DNA of 64,000 nt from Leucaena leucocephala (GCA_037074615.1 CM073552.1:22296019-22360018), one strand, 5' to 3'; counted from the first letter of the stretch, positions 34,266 to 47,944 are shown. Translations and numbers: made by a program. The notes: generated from the sequence alone by a model not told the origin.

Positions 34266-35083
34266 ATACAAGCTTTACAAAGGGGAAACTGCTGAAAGAT
34301 TCCTATTATGCAAAATTTATTATCTAAAGATACTTAAGGATTAAGGTTTTTGAACACATATAATATGTTTTTAATAAATATAAATTTTTTTTAATTATGT
34401 GCAACGTATTATCAACTATATATATACAAATATATTTTTTTTCACATATTGTCAAAAATATATTTTATATAGTTGTAGAAGAGTTGTAATACTGAATATA
34501 TGTTGTATCATAGGTTTTTAAACAAATTTTAAGTATGCTTAGACAATAAATTTTACTATAAAAGATTTTTTAGTAATTTTCTACTCTACTAAACTTCACT
34601 AGTATTGTGCATTACACTTTTTAAAGAATGGGAGAGAAAAATAAGAGTGTGTATGCACACACATACGTGTCATCTTGTTTTGGTTCCTCGTACTAAAAAG
34701 CAGGGGTATCTGTTTCTGTTACACGGAAGCTTGCATCGAGGTTGTGACAGTGATGCATGGATATATGAAAACTGTAGTGCATGTATTTTGTAATGTACCA
34801 TCTCATTCACAATGTAATTAAAACCTTATTTATGAATAAAGTACACAACAAATGATGAACAATACTATTACGTGTGTTGTCCGGAAATTGGGCCTGGAAT
34901 CTCGTGAATGATTTGTTTTATTGAGCATCTTTTTAAATTATAGTATTTGGGAATTCCTTGGCACTCCATTCTATCAGAGCTTTCCTGCAATTAGTAAGTA
35001 TGAAAACAAACTTGTCAGTAATGTTTATGGGCTGAGAAAAACTCGGTTCCCATCCCTTACGTACCACCTGCAGAAACTAGGGT
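34266..35083. other. 3' flank of the receptor kinase; spacer
   Basis: AT-rich 3' UTR and intergenic sequence; no gene seen. A short frame at 34605-34793 has no features. Confidence 0.5.
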
Positions 35084-36068
35084 GAGAGGGCCAGTATTCC
35101 TCAAATTTAAAATTTTTAGATCTTTTAGTACTTTCATAACAGAGATTAACAAGGAGAATTGCTGATCTGAACCAAGAGATTCAAGATTGAAAACCTGTAA
35201 CTTAGGAAATTTATGACCTAAAAGAGCATTACCAAAAACACGATCAATTCGTTATCTAATGGTGGCATCACCTCTTCTCTTATTACACAAAATGAACCAG
35301 GAACCATTGTAACCTAGATCAATGAGATCACAGTCTGAGACAAACCGTTGAAAATTGAGAATTTTCCTGATAGCCCTTGGTTTACCTCCCTGTTTCTCCA
35401 TATGTGAGATAATATCATTAAAGTCACCTAAACGTAGCCAGTCGTCATTTCTATTTCGAGCAAACAGCGTAATCGCCTCCCAGATTTTGAGTCTCTCGCG
35501 TTCTTTAGTCGGGCCATATACAAAAGAGATATAGTGTGGAACATCAAGGAAAGAGGAACAAGTAGTAATGTGCATCACATTCTGGGAAGAAGAAATAATA
35601 TTAACACAAACACTAGAGATCCAAAATAAATCCAATCCACCACTCTTCCCCTCAGGCTCTACAATCCATTCCTCGTCGAATCCTCATTGCCGTCGAATTT
35701 TGCTAGCATACTTGCTTTTTTTCTTCGTCTCCATAAGGAAAACAATGTGGGGTTTATTCTTGCGACATTCCTCCTTGAGGTTCTTAACTGTCAGGGGAAC
35801 CCCAAGCCCCTGACAGTTCCAAGATAATGTATTCATGGCGAATCGATGGCTGTGCCGTTACAGCCATTGGCGTTTGAGTCGTAGAAAGATCCTTCGTTCG
35901 AAACAGACGTACCTTCAAAGACGAACCAGGAGTCGGGAAAGTCGATAATCCCAAGCCATTCATATCTTCAGACTTAAAGGACCCACTCCATGAACTGCCA
36001 ACTGCCAACTTCCTCTTTTTTGTAATTGAATCCAATTGACTGGCCGTTGAATTAGTGACACAATTCAA
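35084..36068 (-). mobile_element. LINE fragment: ORF1 end and endonuclease domain
   Basis: Minus-strand translation from the ATG at 35836 gives the start of a plant L1-type ORF2 endonuclease: MNTLSWNCQGLG, IVFLMETKK, YISFVYGPTKERERLKIWEA, LRLGDFNDIISHMEKQGG, DLIDLGYNGSWF, RIDRVFGN and a weak SDQ where SDH is normal. A TGA interrupts it after KIRRQ (near 35693), and TAG follows DATIR near 35252. The frame at 36068-35784 upstream, overlapping the start, looks like the tail of ORF1. No reverse transcriptase follows; sequence becomes unrecognisable below about 35084. It is a dead copy. Confidence 0.8.
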
Positions 36069-36259
36069 TTAATTAGTAAATGAACCATTGACCCAACGAC
36101 TTTATCCTTCACTGATTCCACGTCAACTCCGACCCAATAGCTATGGATATATAGCAGACACTGAGATGCAATTCCCTGAAATTTTGGAGCCGTGAAATCT
36201 TCGTATTTTGGCCTTCAAAACATTTGTGTTTCAGTACTTTGGGAGTAATTTCCTCAAAA

Positions 36260-38016
36260 ATGGAAAGAGGAAATGAATTTGGACCTCTGCATTTTGAGCT
36301 TAACACAGGAGCGCAAATGCCATCGGTTGGCCTTGGAAGATGGAAAGCACCTCCTAGTCTTGTGGGTGATTCTGTCATTGCTGCTGTCAAGGTTTTCTTT
36401 CTCCTTCCTTCTTTCTATCTTCTGAGGGTTTCAGATGTCTCTGATTTTATATGAATGTGATCGAACAAATGTTTGTAGACTCAATCTGAAAAGGAATGTC
36501 TTGTAATTGAGTTCATAAGAAGGGGGAAAACAGAGCTGGTTGTGATACTTACTAGTCTAATGAAAGTTTTCAAATGATTTGCAGGCTGCTTATAGACATA
36601 TAGATTGTGCCAACGTCTATGAAAATGAAAAAGAGGTAAGATTTTTCTGTACAATATTATTATTAGATATAGCATTTGTTTTGGTTTGTTTTGCCCAATG
36701 CTTAGTTAGAAATTTATATTGGACACGGATAGGAGAGGCACTGAAGAAACTGTTTTCCACTGTAGTGGTACAACGTAGTGAAGTGTTCATCACATCCAAA
36801 CTATGGTATGTGTTTTCAAGTTTCAACACTAAAACCAGCTACCATGTTCAATGATTCCGTTCTGGTTCTTGATAAATTGATGTTGATGATATATACTGTT
36901 GCAGTTGATTTGAGATTGTTTATCCAAACAGGACCAGTAACTGTGCACCCCGAGATGTTTCTAAGGCACTAAGTAAGACTCTGGAGGACCTCCAGCTAGA
37001 TTACATCGATCTATACCTTGTATGATTCCTCGTTTTTCAACCTCCCGAAGACAATTTTCAAACAATTGAATAGAAAAATCGATGAAAAGTCTTTGTTGGA
37101 AATTCTTTTAGTTAGAAGGATATATATTTTTTCATATACAGAAAATACTAATATTATGAATAATTCATATTTAGAGAGTATTAATATTTAAATTTAGATC
37201 CTTTGATTAATAAAATTTTTAAACGTGAACTTTTCACCTAATTAATGTGGGGACAGATGCATTGGCCTTTTAGGACAAAGGCAGGTTCAAGAGGATGGGA
37301 TCCGGAGGTGATGGCTCCATTGTGTCTTGCAGAGACATGGAATGCGATAGAAGTATTCGTGTCGGGTCAGGCACGCGCCATCGGAGCAAGACATGCTCCA
37401 GTATGGTAAGATCCCACCTGTAGTTAACCAAGTGGAATGCCACCCAGTTTGGCAGCAATCTGCTCTTCACAATCTGTGCATGTCTACTGGTGTTCATCTC
37501 TCTGTATTACTCTCCATCTTTTTTTCTTCTTAATATCCAAAAAAAATTCTACTTCATTGAAATTAAAATTAAAGATGGCTTGTTGTTTCAGGCATTTTGT
37601 CCATTGGGTTCTCCGGGGTCATGGGTGAAAGGTGAGGTGTTGAAGGAACCAGGGTTGCTTGAAATTGCAGAACTCCTCAACAAGTCTCCAGCACAGGTTG
37701 CTCTACGTTGGGGAATCCAAAGGGGTCACAGTGTTCTTCCAAAGAGTGAATGAATCTAGAATCAGGGAAAATATTAGCTTATTTGATTGGTCCATCCCTC
37801 CACATCTTTTCTCAAAATTCTCTCAGATCCACCAGGTCATAATTGTTGCCTTCTAACACATTCAAAGATTTAACTTTACATATTTATCATTGGGCTGTTT
37901 GTTTAATTTTCTCTTGTTCTACAATGCAGCAAAGGTTACTGCGAGGGGACTTCGCTGTTCATGAAACTTGTAGCCCTTATAAGAGTCTCCAGGAATTGTG
38001 GGATGGAGAAATATAA
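36260..38016 (+). pseudogene. aldo-keto reductase family 4 (AKR4C-like) pseudogene
   Basis: Exons follow the AKR pattern: 36260-36391 (MERGNEFGPL...MPSVGLGRWKAPP), 36585-36635 (AAYRHIDCANVYENEKE), 36729-36805 (IGEALKKLF...EVFITSKLW), 36932-37019 (DVSKALSKTLEDLQLDYIDL), 37257 to about 37500 (MHWPFRTKAGSRGWDPE), about 37592-37760 (AFCPLGSPGSW...LRWGIQRGHSVLP) and a last exon to 38016 (DFAVHETCSPYKSLQELWDG). The catalytic Asp, Tyr, Lys and His of the tetrad are still seen. Three breaks: the acceptor before exon 3 is GG instead of AG; near 37385 a deletion removes the GVSNFS-type cofactor loop and shifts frame; and two bases are missing after LPKS near 37747. The intact enzyme would reduce aldehydes or ketones with NADPH. 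Confidence 0.8.
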
Positions 38017-38747
38017 AATGTCTGTAACCTTATATTAGAATATTAATATACTAATTATAAGATCTAGTTAATTTTTTTTAGGTAGATTAAATAAGCTAAA
38101 TAAATCAATTATAACTAATTCATATTATATTCACGTGTTTTCATATAATTAATTTTTATAATTAAAACTAAAGGTAATAATTTAATTGAAGAAATATCTC
38201 ACTCTTGTTTACATTTTTCTTGGTTTAGAATTTATGTGAATATTCATGTGTTTTACCTGATGATGACGATGCCTTCAAGTATGATTTTTTTCCTGGCCTT
38301 GTAAAAAGAATTTATGTAATTGTGATTTCTTTTTTGAATATTTGAAAATCCTAGTTAAGACAGATCTTAGACCCTTGCAATTAGACACATGCCATTGGCA
38401 TCGTCATACTTAAGGACATGAGACATTGTATTAAGTATTGTGCAAGAATAATTTAATTATGGAGTTATTATGGGACAATAATTCAATATGATTTATTCGG
38501 GTAAGAAATTAATAAGATATCCATCTGTCATGGAAAAATTCACCTAATTAATTAATAGTTCCTTGAGCTATTTCTTTCCCCCGAAGATGCTCCAGATGAG
38601 AAAAAAATTTCTGGAAGAGGGGAAAATTAATTGTAATTAATAGGTTATAATACGCAAACTAATTATACAGTGCAAGCATTGTATCTTAAAATTGCAGGGA
38701 AGAAAACTGCTAGTAGCTTCATCTAATCCCAAATGTAACCTATAATC
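38017..38747. other. convergent 3' flanks
   Basis: Spacer between the aldo-keto reductase pseudogene (plus) and P5CS (minus). AT-rich; the right part should hold the P5CS 3' UTR. No gene seen. Confidence 0.5.
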
Positions 38748-41700
38748 CTATGCATTTAGAGGCAGCTCCTTATGTGTGTAAGTTATCCCTCGATCCCCAT
38801 TCACCACTTGCCCACTTCCTCTCAATATCCTGCAACATTACATCGTATCAGATTTAATACTGCAATACATGTGAGAAAGATAAAGATAGATTGTTGTTAT
38901 CAGCTTCTTTAATGGAAAAGATACACATGGTGAGATAATCAATACCATCTATTTGTTAACAAACCCTCAACTCCTACTGGACCTCGGGCATGGATTCGAC
39001 TCGTGCTTATTCCGACCTGTTTAACCATATATTAAACAAAATCAATCAGAAAATAAAACTAACCATGCTTGTCAATATATATATAGCATGAAACTTCTGG
39101 GAGATGCATTACCTCAGCACCAAGGCCAAAGCGTGCACCATCACTGAACCGGGTACTTGCATTATGAAATACAGCAGCACTATATCCAAAAACAGTAAAA
39201 TAAGTTGGAAACAAATCAAGGTATATTAGCAAGCAAGGATTCTGCTTAAACTGGGAAAATAATTTGAGACGTACCAAAGTACACGTCTTCATACAAACAA
39301 ACCTTTAAAATCTCAAGAATTAACTCTGAAGAAGCTATTTCAAAGATATAATTACGTAACTAGTAGGTTATTGCATATTCTGTCTTAATTTTGTTCACAT
39401 CACACAGATGAACTCTGTACTAAATCTATAAATGAAAGTGCAAGTATAGCAAAATCGCAGTAGGGGAAACAGTATTGGGTATATTGATCCAAGGCTACAA
39501 TAGAGACCTATGCAATGCATACAGGAAAAATAACGGGTCTAAATTAGCAGAGATGAAGTTGGAGTTTTAGATTAATTAGGCTGTGGCAGACAAAGCATGG
39601 GACAGGAATACTGTCATTTTATTCCCCTAAATTATATCCAGCCTACCTATCAACTTGACCAAGGAAAGTAGCAGCAACTTCAGAGTCTTCAGTAACGATG
39701 CAATCAGTATGAGCACTGCAGAAAAAGGAATGGAAGAAAGACTATCAGCCTTGGAATACAGACAAAAATAAAGATGAATGTGAAGAAGCAGGATGGTCCA
39801 ACATGCCTTCCATGTTTATGTATGTGGTCAATAGCAGCAAATACATCATCTACAATTTCCACTGTGCATGCCAATGAGCTGTACTCATGATGCAAGGATT
39901 TGGTTTCAGGAATATTTAACAATCCACAGGCTCTTGGTCCACCATATAGTTGAACACCTGCCAACAAATTAGTGAATAATGTGTAAGATTCATAGACTGT
40001 CAACTAATACCCTCATTGAAAACAGGATCCCTTCAATTTTCGATGCACAGATCACCTTCCGTATTTCCTTTACAACATCAATAACCAACCAAAATAGAGT
40101 TTCCTCTTTCTTAGAGTTCCTTGATTCTTTTGGATAAAAACTTACCCACAAAAGCCTGCATTCTGGTTTAGTTTTATTGGAGACAACGATCCCTCAACTG
40201 TAGTCCATTTTTCTTTATGTGAAAAACTAGCTACCATTTCACCACACAAAATCCAGGTTTTCTAATTTTTGGAAAATCAAGGATTTGTTTGATTACGGTA
40301 GAAAAGGGGGAATCATCAATATTACAAAGGGGTTGACGGAGGGCTAAAATATAACAAAAGAGAAAGAAATTGTCCTCAATTTAAAGATATGCTTTCAGTT
40401 TCTCAGAAATCCATATGCAATTAAGATCAAACCTTCTTTTCGGAGTTCAGCAATGAGTTCCCTAATTCCACCATTCTGTGTTAGATCCTTGTGCACGAGG
40501 AGGGTTTCCTTAGAACATCAGGATATGACGTATTAGCACACACAGTCCATGATCTAATGACATGTAAAACTCGAAGGATATATGGATGTAGGTGGATCTT
40601 TTATTGGTCACTGGTGATGTAGATAAACAAACAGTAGACTTAGAGAGCATTTCAAGGGATGTTAATTATAATTACCATTGCATTACATGCAGCAGGATAA
40701 TCAATCTTTGCATCTCTGACAATCTGCTTTGCCATATCAATATTAGCTGACTTGTCAACATATACATGACAAATTCCATCTGCATGACAAAAATATAACT
40801 TAGTAGAAGCTTTAGTTTGCAAATACAGTTAAGGGAAATAATATTACATAATTTTGTGAGTTTGTGTGAATTACCAGCATGGCCAAGAACAGGAATTTTT
40901 GTTGACTCCTTGATTTGAGAAACAAGCTTATTGCTGCCTCTTGGGACCACAAGATCTATCACATCATCAAGCTGTGGCAAAGTAGAATTAGTAGAGAGCC
41001 AGCTTAAACAAATAACTATCAGAAATTTAATTCTAGCACCACCTTCAGCAGATCTGGAATTTCTTCTCTTGAAGTCACGAGTCCAATAAGTCTTTCCCCA
41101 ACATTTTCTGGAATGGCTGAAGTAATTATCTGCAATAATGACGAAACGTTAACATTGAGAACTTATCAACTAATTTGCGTAAAATTATATATAATTCTAA
41201 GTCAAATTAATCTTAAAAAACAACAGCCTCAACCCAAAACTTAGGTAAACCTTGTGTAAGACTGCATTAGAACGTTTGGCTTCCTTTCCTCCCTTAAGCA
41301 GTAAACCATTTCCACTTCGAATGGCTAATGCAGCTATCTATTAAACCACAAATCAACAAACAACCTATAAGTCAATCTTGAATATGAGAAAACATATGCG
41401 ACGACAGCGTACTTGTTCTGCAAAATATGACACAGAATCGCAAAAGCCCAAATTAAATAGTATTGTAGAACAATGATAAGCCCGTTAATACATATTTTAA
41501 CATCTTGATCATATCTGAAACATTTTCAGCAGTTTGTTGAAGCTGGAGGAAGGATGTACCTGAACAAGGGCATCAGGACGAGACTCAAAGATGACAAGCA
41601 CGACACCCAAAGGGCATGACATTTTCTCCAGTATGAGTTTATCTGCGAGCTGGGAACAAGAACATCAGGATTTATTGTTTTAGAGAGGTTAATATTCTTT

Positions 41701-44700
41701 TGGACAAAGTAGCGAGGTGCTTTCTTTATGGATAAAGATGTAAATATTTTAATTAACAGAGGAAGAGAGAGATGATTTGTTATTTTATCAAGCCAACTCT
41801 ACATGTTAGTTATGGATTTGTTATGAACAAAGTTATGTATGGGGTTTCTACCTCTGTTTTCTTTAAAATTTGACCAATGGGTTCTTGCATATCTGCTAGC
41901 ATCCGCATAGACTTCGCGAGACTACGGATCTGTTAAATATATTAGTTGTCAGAAAAGAACATTTTCACAGAAAACGGGGAAAATGACATTACAAACATCC
42001 CTTAGAAGTAAGGATCTATCTTGGACGGTAAAAAGAGGAGATTTAGGCATATTATTTTTTAGTGTACTACCCAAACAAGGAAATGATTGATTACCTTCTC
42101 AGGTTTCAAGGTTAAACGTGAAACCAGTGACTTCTCTAACCCAGCTAGCTCTGCCTCAGCAACATCAGCTTCATTCTCAACCCTTATCATGCTTTCATTT
42201 TCCTCCAATGCATCAGCTACCGCCAACAATATTTTCCTCCTTTCATCAGAACCTAGGGCCTGATATCCAAAACATTAGCATATACACATGAAACTATCTA
42301 CTTTGGTTCATTGTTGGTGGCTGTAAAACCACCCCAAAAGAAAAATGAAGTAAAAAAGATAAAAAGGTAAATCGCTCTTAAAAGATGTATGCCTGTCGAA
42401 GTAAAGAAGTCACTTCACACTCATTAATTTGACGTTGCATTTACCTGAAGCCTTCTAGAACTATCACGTGCTGAAACTGCCATTTCATGTGCGCTCACTT
42501 CCTTAATGGTTGACCACAAATGTGCATCTTTATGAAAAACAGTTCCTATCTTCTCCCCTTGAAGCACTCTTATAATGTTATCTGTAGCGTAGCCACTTGA
42601 AAGGAGATTGAATTCAAATCAAAGTCAGTAAAATAGGAAAATCCCTGTATACTTGTACCAGAGAAGATCAAAATAACACTCGCAAAAGAAATTAAAAGCT
42701 TATAGAAAATATAAATTATTGCAACATGAGAAATGGCATCTTTTTCTTTAATTTTTTAGAATTACAGGGCTCGTAAGTGTCAATATGATGGATAAAAATC
42801 ATTGTGTTTGTTTCAACCTGATGTAGACCGTCAGACTGAACTCTTCCTTGCTTAGTGGAACAAAAATAGTTATGTTTAGCACAAACATCTTGATATATTG
42901 GTAAAGAAAATAAAGAATACCTAGTAATAATCACGGGGGTTCCAGCATAGGCAGAACAAACTGCAGCATTGACTTTAGCAGTCATACCCCCTCTGCCCAA
43001 TCTGGACTTGTCTCCAAAAGTAATTTCTTCTTGGTGTTTCTCTTTCACATATGTGTGAATTAGCTTTGACTTTGGGTCACTTGGAGGGCCACTATAAAGG
43101 CCCTCTACATCACTCAATAAAACAAGAAGGTCGGCTTTCAGTTCCAAAGCCAATAGACCAGCCAAACTATCATTATCCCAGAAAATACCAGAAGAATCCT
43201 GCAGATAGCGGTAACAATTAGAAGCAATCACCTATCACAATGATCAACAGGATCAGCTTACTGTTTGAATGTGGAAACAAGTTAAGATTTTGACAAAAGC
43301 CATCTGATAATATTTTAATAGCAAAAGCTTGAATTTCAAGCTCCCCACAATAGAGATTAATCCTAGAAAAAAGCTGCAAAAGGTTCTCAGTTTCTCTCAT
43401 CATCTCTTGAAAAAAGAAGGATGATGAATGAAAATGAAAGGATTAAACAATCAAAAGCAAAAATACAAAACCATAAAAAATTAGAAAAATCAAATTAAAA
43501 ATCTTAAGTTCCCGCATACCTCATAAGGTGCCTTCCTGGTACTAACAGCATCATTTTCATTAAAAATAGGAATAACCCTTAATTCTAATAAGGAATTCAC
43601 TGTATCTGTCAGTTGTTTTCTGAAACCCGCATCTCTGAATAAGCCATCAGTCACAAGAAGTTGGGAAGAAGTGACATCAAGCTGCACCATACAAAGATCT
43701 TATCAATATGGCGGAAAACTATGATAGTAACTTTTGAGAAAAAATCTTCCAATGTATATAATCACGCCACTCGTATCAAATTGAAAACCCAATAGATTAA
43801 CAGATTGATTTGTAACTACCTGGCTAAACATGGTATCATAGAGAGCCATGAGACTTCCCTGCCCAACTGACGCGCAGGCTTTCCCGTCAAGCTCACCTTG
43901 AGGCCTTTGAAGATCAGAAAAGCTGTATAGTAATGAAAAAGTTTATAAACAAGTGTATCATTCTTAAGCGCAAACTTACATGCTGAAAGCATGCATGAAA
44001 TTATTAGTTGCTATGCTGATCTAATCCTAATTAAAAGATTTAAATCAAAATAATGTAAGGGAGGTATATATTGGGGGAAAATTTATACTAGTTGTACAGA
44101 ACAGCAAAGAGCTCCATGGAAACATATTTCTATTCCATGAAAACAAGATATATTTTTAAGGAACATCACTGCTTCAAAAGATTTCATTATTTGATAAATC
44201 CATCATGTAGTTAATTTTGGGAACCAGTAATCAGATGAAATTGATACATGTATTGAAAATATATTTTACTTTAGCTTAGAGAAAACCTGCTATTGGCCAC
44301 TCTGCGATATCCTAGTCTTTGGCGGCCGAGACCAACTGCACCAGATGTCACCAATATAACCTCATACCCAAGGGTATTAAGCTCTTTCAGCTGCACAAAT
44401 TGAAAAAATTTCAGTCACTGAAAAAATGAAATAATGATGCTGGCCAAAAAGAACAAAAAGAAATCATGACCAATGATATATTTCTAGAAAACAAATCTGA
44501 GTCCATTAGCCTCGGTTTTCTTCTCCCATGCGCTTCAGAAAAATCGGAGTGTTGACTGAATATCAAAACTTGTATAATGGTATTATTAGCATTACCTGCT
44601 CACAGAGAGCTCCAAGTCTGCCAAGCGCTAATCTTCCATCACTACGAGTAACCACAGCAGTTCCGACCTGCAATTATAATAGTTAAAAAGAAGAAGATAA

Positions 44701-45579
44701 AAGTATAAATGCAGGACAGGCAAAAAGAGCGGGAAACTAAAAGCAAAGCGAGTTATAAAAATGTAGGGAAATCGAATGGAGCTCAATAGCTTAAGTCACA
44801 TTCGTTTTTTTTTTTTCATTTTAACATGCATCAGAAATCAGAAATAAATCCAAAGAACTTCGTGCACAGCAGTTCCGACCTGCAATTATAATAGTTAAAA
44901 AGAAGAAGAAGATAAAAGTATAAATGCAGGACAGGCAAAAAGAGCGGGAAACTAAAAGCAAAGCGAGTTATAAAAATGTAGGGAAATCGAATGGAGCTCA
45001 ATAGCTCAAGTCACATTCGTTTTTTTTTTCATTTTAACATGCATCAGAAATCAGAAATAAATCCAAAGAACTTCGTGCACAGCAGTTCCGACCTGCAATT
45101 ATAATAGTTAAAAAGAAGAAGAAGATAAAAGTATAAATGCAGGACAGGCAAAAAGAGCGGGAAACTAAAAGCAAAGCGAGTTATAAAAATGTAGGGAAAT
45201 CGAATGGAGCTCAATAGCTTAAGTCACATTCGTTTTTTTTTTTCATTTTAACATGCATCAGAAATCAGAAATAAATCCAAAGAACTTCGTGGCATAGAAA
45301 TTTTTCGGAGAAAAAAAAAAAACAAATCTCATCACTGAACCAGTCAACAGATTAAACCGATATATATAGCCTTCAAAAAGAAAGAACAGAGAAGAACGCC
45401 GCAAATTATTTGCGTCGATCCCTAACATTTCACAGCATTAAACAAAAGGTGAAGCATTACGAAAAACAGAAATGCAATCAATGAAACAGTAGATAGTAGA
45501 TAATAAAAGCGATGAAAACCTTGACAACAACGCGCTTGATATTCTTGACAAAAGCACGATTAGGATCCATGATGGTCAT
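38748..45579 (-). CDS. P5CS: delta-1-pyrroline-5-carboxylate synthase
   Basis: Twenty coding exons on the minus strand, all in phase, total 2154 bases, 717 residues, the normal family length: 45579-45520, 44667-44596, 44390-44287, 43922-43820, 43681-43520, 43198-42921, 42595-42445, 42259-42095, 41929-41852, 41649-41560, 41337-41251, 41129-41043, 40971-40875, 40779-40676, 40508-40433, 39957-39807, 39715-39647, 39179-39113, 39016-38946, 38829-38748. The N-terminal half is glutamate 5-kinase (KVGTAVVTRSDGRLALGRLG, ILVTSGAVGLGRQRL, IPIFNENDAVSTRKAPYE, TFGDKSRLGRGGMTAKV). The C-terminal half is gamma-glutamyl-phosphate reductase (IFESRPDALVQ, KGGKEAKRSNAVLH, VLGHADGICHVYVDKS, catalytic Cys about residue 543 in PAACNAM, STRFSDGARFGLGAEVG). 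It makes pyrroline-5-carboxylate from glutamate, the rate-limiting step of stress proline synthesis. A Phe at about 128 probably corresponds to the feedback residue described in moth-bean P5CS. Intron 16 uses a GC donor. Confidence 0.97.
44653..45291. repeat. three tandem ~213-bp units in P5CS intron 1
   Basis: Units at 44653-44864, 44865-45077 and 45078-45291 are nearly identical, differing by a few bases in A/T runs and a GAA repeat. Each starts with cacagcagttccgacctgca, which on the minus strand is the intron-1 acceptor plus the first ~15 bases of exon 2 (ttgcag|GTCGGAACTGCTGTG). The copy nearest the rest of exon 2 (44653-44864) is the functional one. The other two place decoy acceptors inside intron 1. 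Confidence 0.95.
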
Positions 45580-45599
45580 AGAAATCGAAGGTGATGAAC

Positions 45600-47944
45600 A
45601 AGAAGAGAAGTATGTGGGTAAGGAGGGTTCAGAACAGGAGGAGTGGAGTGTTGGAGGCTCGGAGGTAAGTTGGATTGGAGGTTGAAGATAGCGTTTTCCA
45701 AAGACGCGGCGGACCCGCCACGTAGTGCTAAACTACTTAGTATTTGTGGGCCCTGATTTTTTGAGGAGATCCAATTGGCTCATCTAATGGGGGGAAAAAC
45801 AAGAAGATCCGCGCCAAAAAAGTAAAATAAAGAAAGGGGGAGATTCACGGATTCAGCTTGAACTTTGTGGGGTCACGTGTCTTTGAGCCATTATTGATTC
45901 TTTTTCTAGCTATTTTTTTGGGCTTAAAAATAATCCAAATTAATATAGGGTTGTTATTTTATTTGACGAGTTAAACAAGACCATAAAATTTTGAGGAAAT
46001 GTATCAAGCTCCCTTAATTTGACTAAATTATGAACACATTATCTATTTTTAACAATTATACTTTAATTTAATTTTTAATACGGTTTACTAGCTTTTCTAA
46101 AAAAATCTAAAACTTATTTTGATTAAGGAAAAATTATATAAAAAAATAAATTATAAATAGACGCACATAATTCAGTTCGTTTTCATCTCTACCTAGTTTA
46201 AACAAGCTTAAATAATAAAAAAAATTGTGAAATTTGTGATAAAATAAAAAATATATATAAAAATTGGGAAAAAATGTGATAAAAATATTGCTAAATAAGC
46301 ATTTGTATATGTTAATAGCATCCGAGTAACCTTTGATTTGAAGGAGATTTGTTTATTGAAAAGGAAAAAAAATTGTACGTCAAAACCAAGAAATTCTGAG
46401 CATTTGGCTCTGTGTTTCCGAACAGTGAGCAGTAATGCATGTGTAAGAGACATAAACAATACCTAATGATTGTGGGATCGGTGGATTCAGATTGGTGGAG
46501 CTTAAAATATATTTAATAAATAATAAATCTGACATTTGTCTGGCCACTTATGTCAAGATCTTATTTTTTATATAAAATTAATATATTAAATGTATTTATA
46601 ATATAAATTTATCATAATTTTTTTAATTTAATATAATTTTTATTATTTAAAAAATAAAATTATATGGGTATATGAGTAGTCCAATTTGGTAACTCGGTTA
46701 GTTAGCTTATAGAAAGAAGATTTTTTATTAAAAAAATTAGATATTTAAAAAACATTCTTAAAAAAATTGAATGTTTCTTTAGGTTTTAAAAATATAATTA
46801 GAATATAAAAAAGATAATTTTTAAATAAATATCTTACAAAAATAATTAAATATCATATATATGAGAGAATAGTGATGAAAATACAAGATAAATATATATT
46901 TTATAACATTTTTGAATGAATAAATAATAAATCCTTTCTATAATTTAAAAAACACGATGATTTCTATTAGAAATATAAAAATAATTATACCAAAAAAATA
47001 TTTAAATAATACAATCATTTTTATAAAACATTTAGAGAATAAAAAATCACTTACTAATCCACAACATTCATAATTTTTTTCTTCGTACCATAAAGATAGT
47101 TTGCGTTACTTTCAAGGCTTGACTCTTATCTTATGCAAATCATAAATCTAAAATCTTATTTATGGAAAAAATTGCAACGTCATAATAAAATATGTAAATA
47201 TAGATTACAACAAATAAAGTTATAGAGCATTTATATTTAATATTTTATTTAAAAAATAAAAAGTTGAGAGGTGGAGTTGCGAGATAAATTTCAGAAACTT
47301 CGGCCCCATCTACTTTTTCACATTATGCTCGAGCTATCTACGCCCTTTTGATGGTTGGAAGTTGGAATTTAGCTATAACTAAATTCAAACAGTAACAATA
47401 ATTGATTTAATTTTTTATTTTTATTTATAAATATATATATAACATTTTATTTCAGAATTTATAATTAAATAAGTCAAAAATGCTAACCCATTCATACTAA
47501 GAAAAAAATATTGGCAAAATCGAGAGCTCAAATTAATTAAATTGAAATCAACAGCCTTTAAAATATATTTCTCCAAGAGAACAAAACTACTAGAACTATT
47601 TTTTATAATGCGTAAAAAAGGAACCAAATTTAATATATTTCTTTCTTTTTTTTGTGAGCTAATTTAGCATATTTCTAACGATAAAAGCAGGGAAATTTGT
47701 GTTTATTTACGCAATCATAAAATAAATAAAGCTGGAGAAATATTGAAACATTGAAAATGGAAAAATTTTAAAACAGCTTATATAAACCGAATATTCCAAA
47801 TATATATAGAGAGAGATTTTTCTGGGACTGAATATTAATATATTGGCTAAATTGACGAATCAAACAAACACCATAAACAGAATATTCCAAAAAAGGAGCC
47901 TGCTGAAACCATTTTTAATAAATTTCCAATTCACTCTCGGCTTT
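45600..47944. other. P5CS upstream sequence / long intron of the alternative transcript
   Basis: The first ~200 bases include the leader and proximal promoter for the downstream P5CS start and a short GC-rich patch (acgcggcggacccgccacg at about 45702-45720). Beyond 45950 it is AT-rich with no coding evidence; minus-strand frames at 46208-46459 and 47421-47627 are low-complexity and rejected. If the upstream first exon is used, all of this is intron. Confidence 0.5.
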
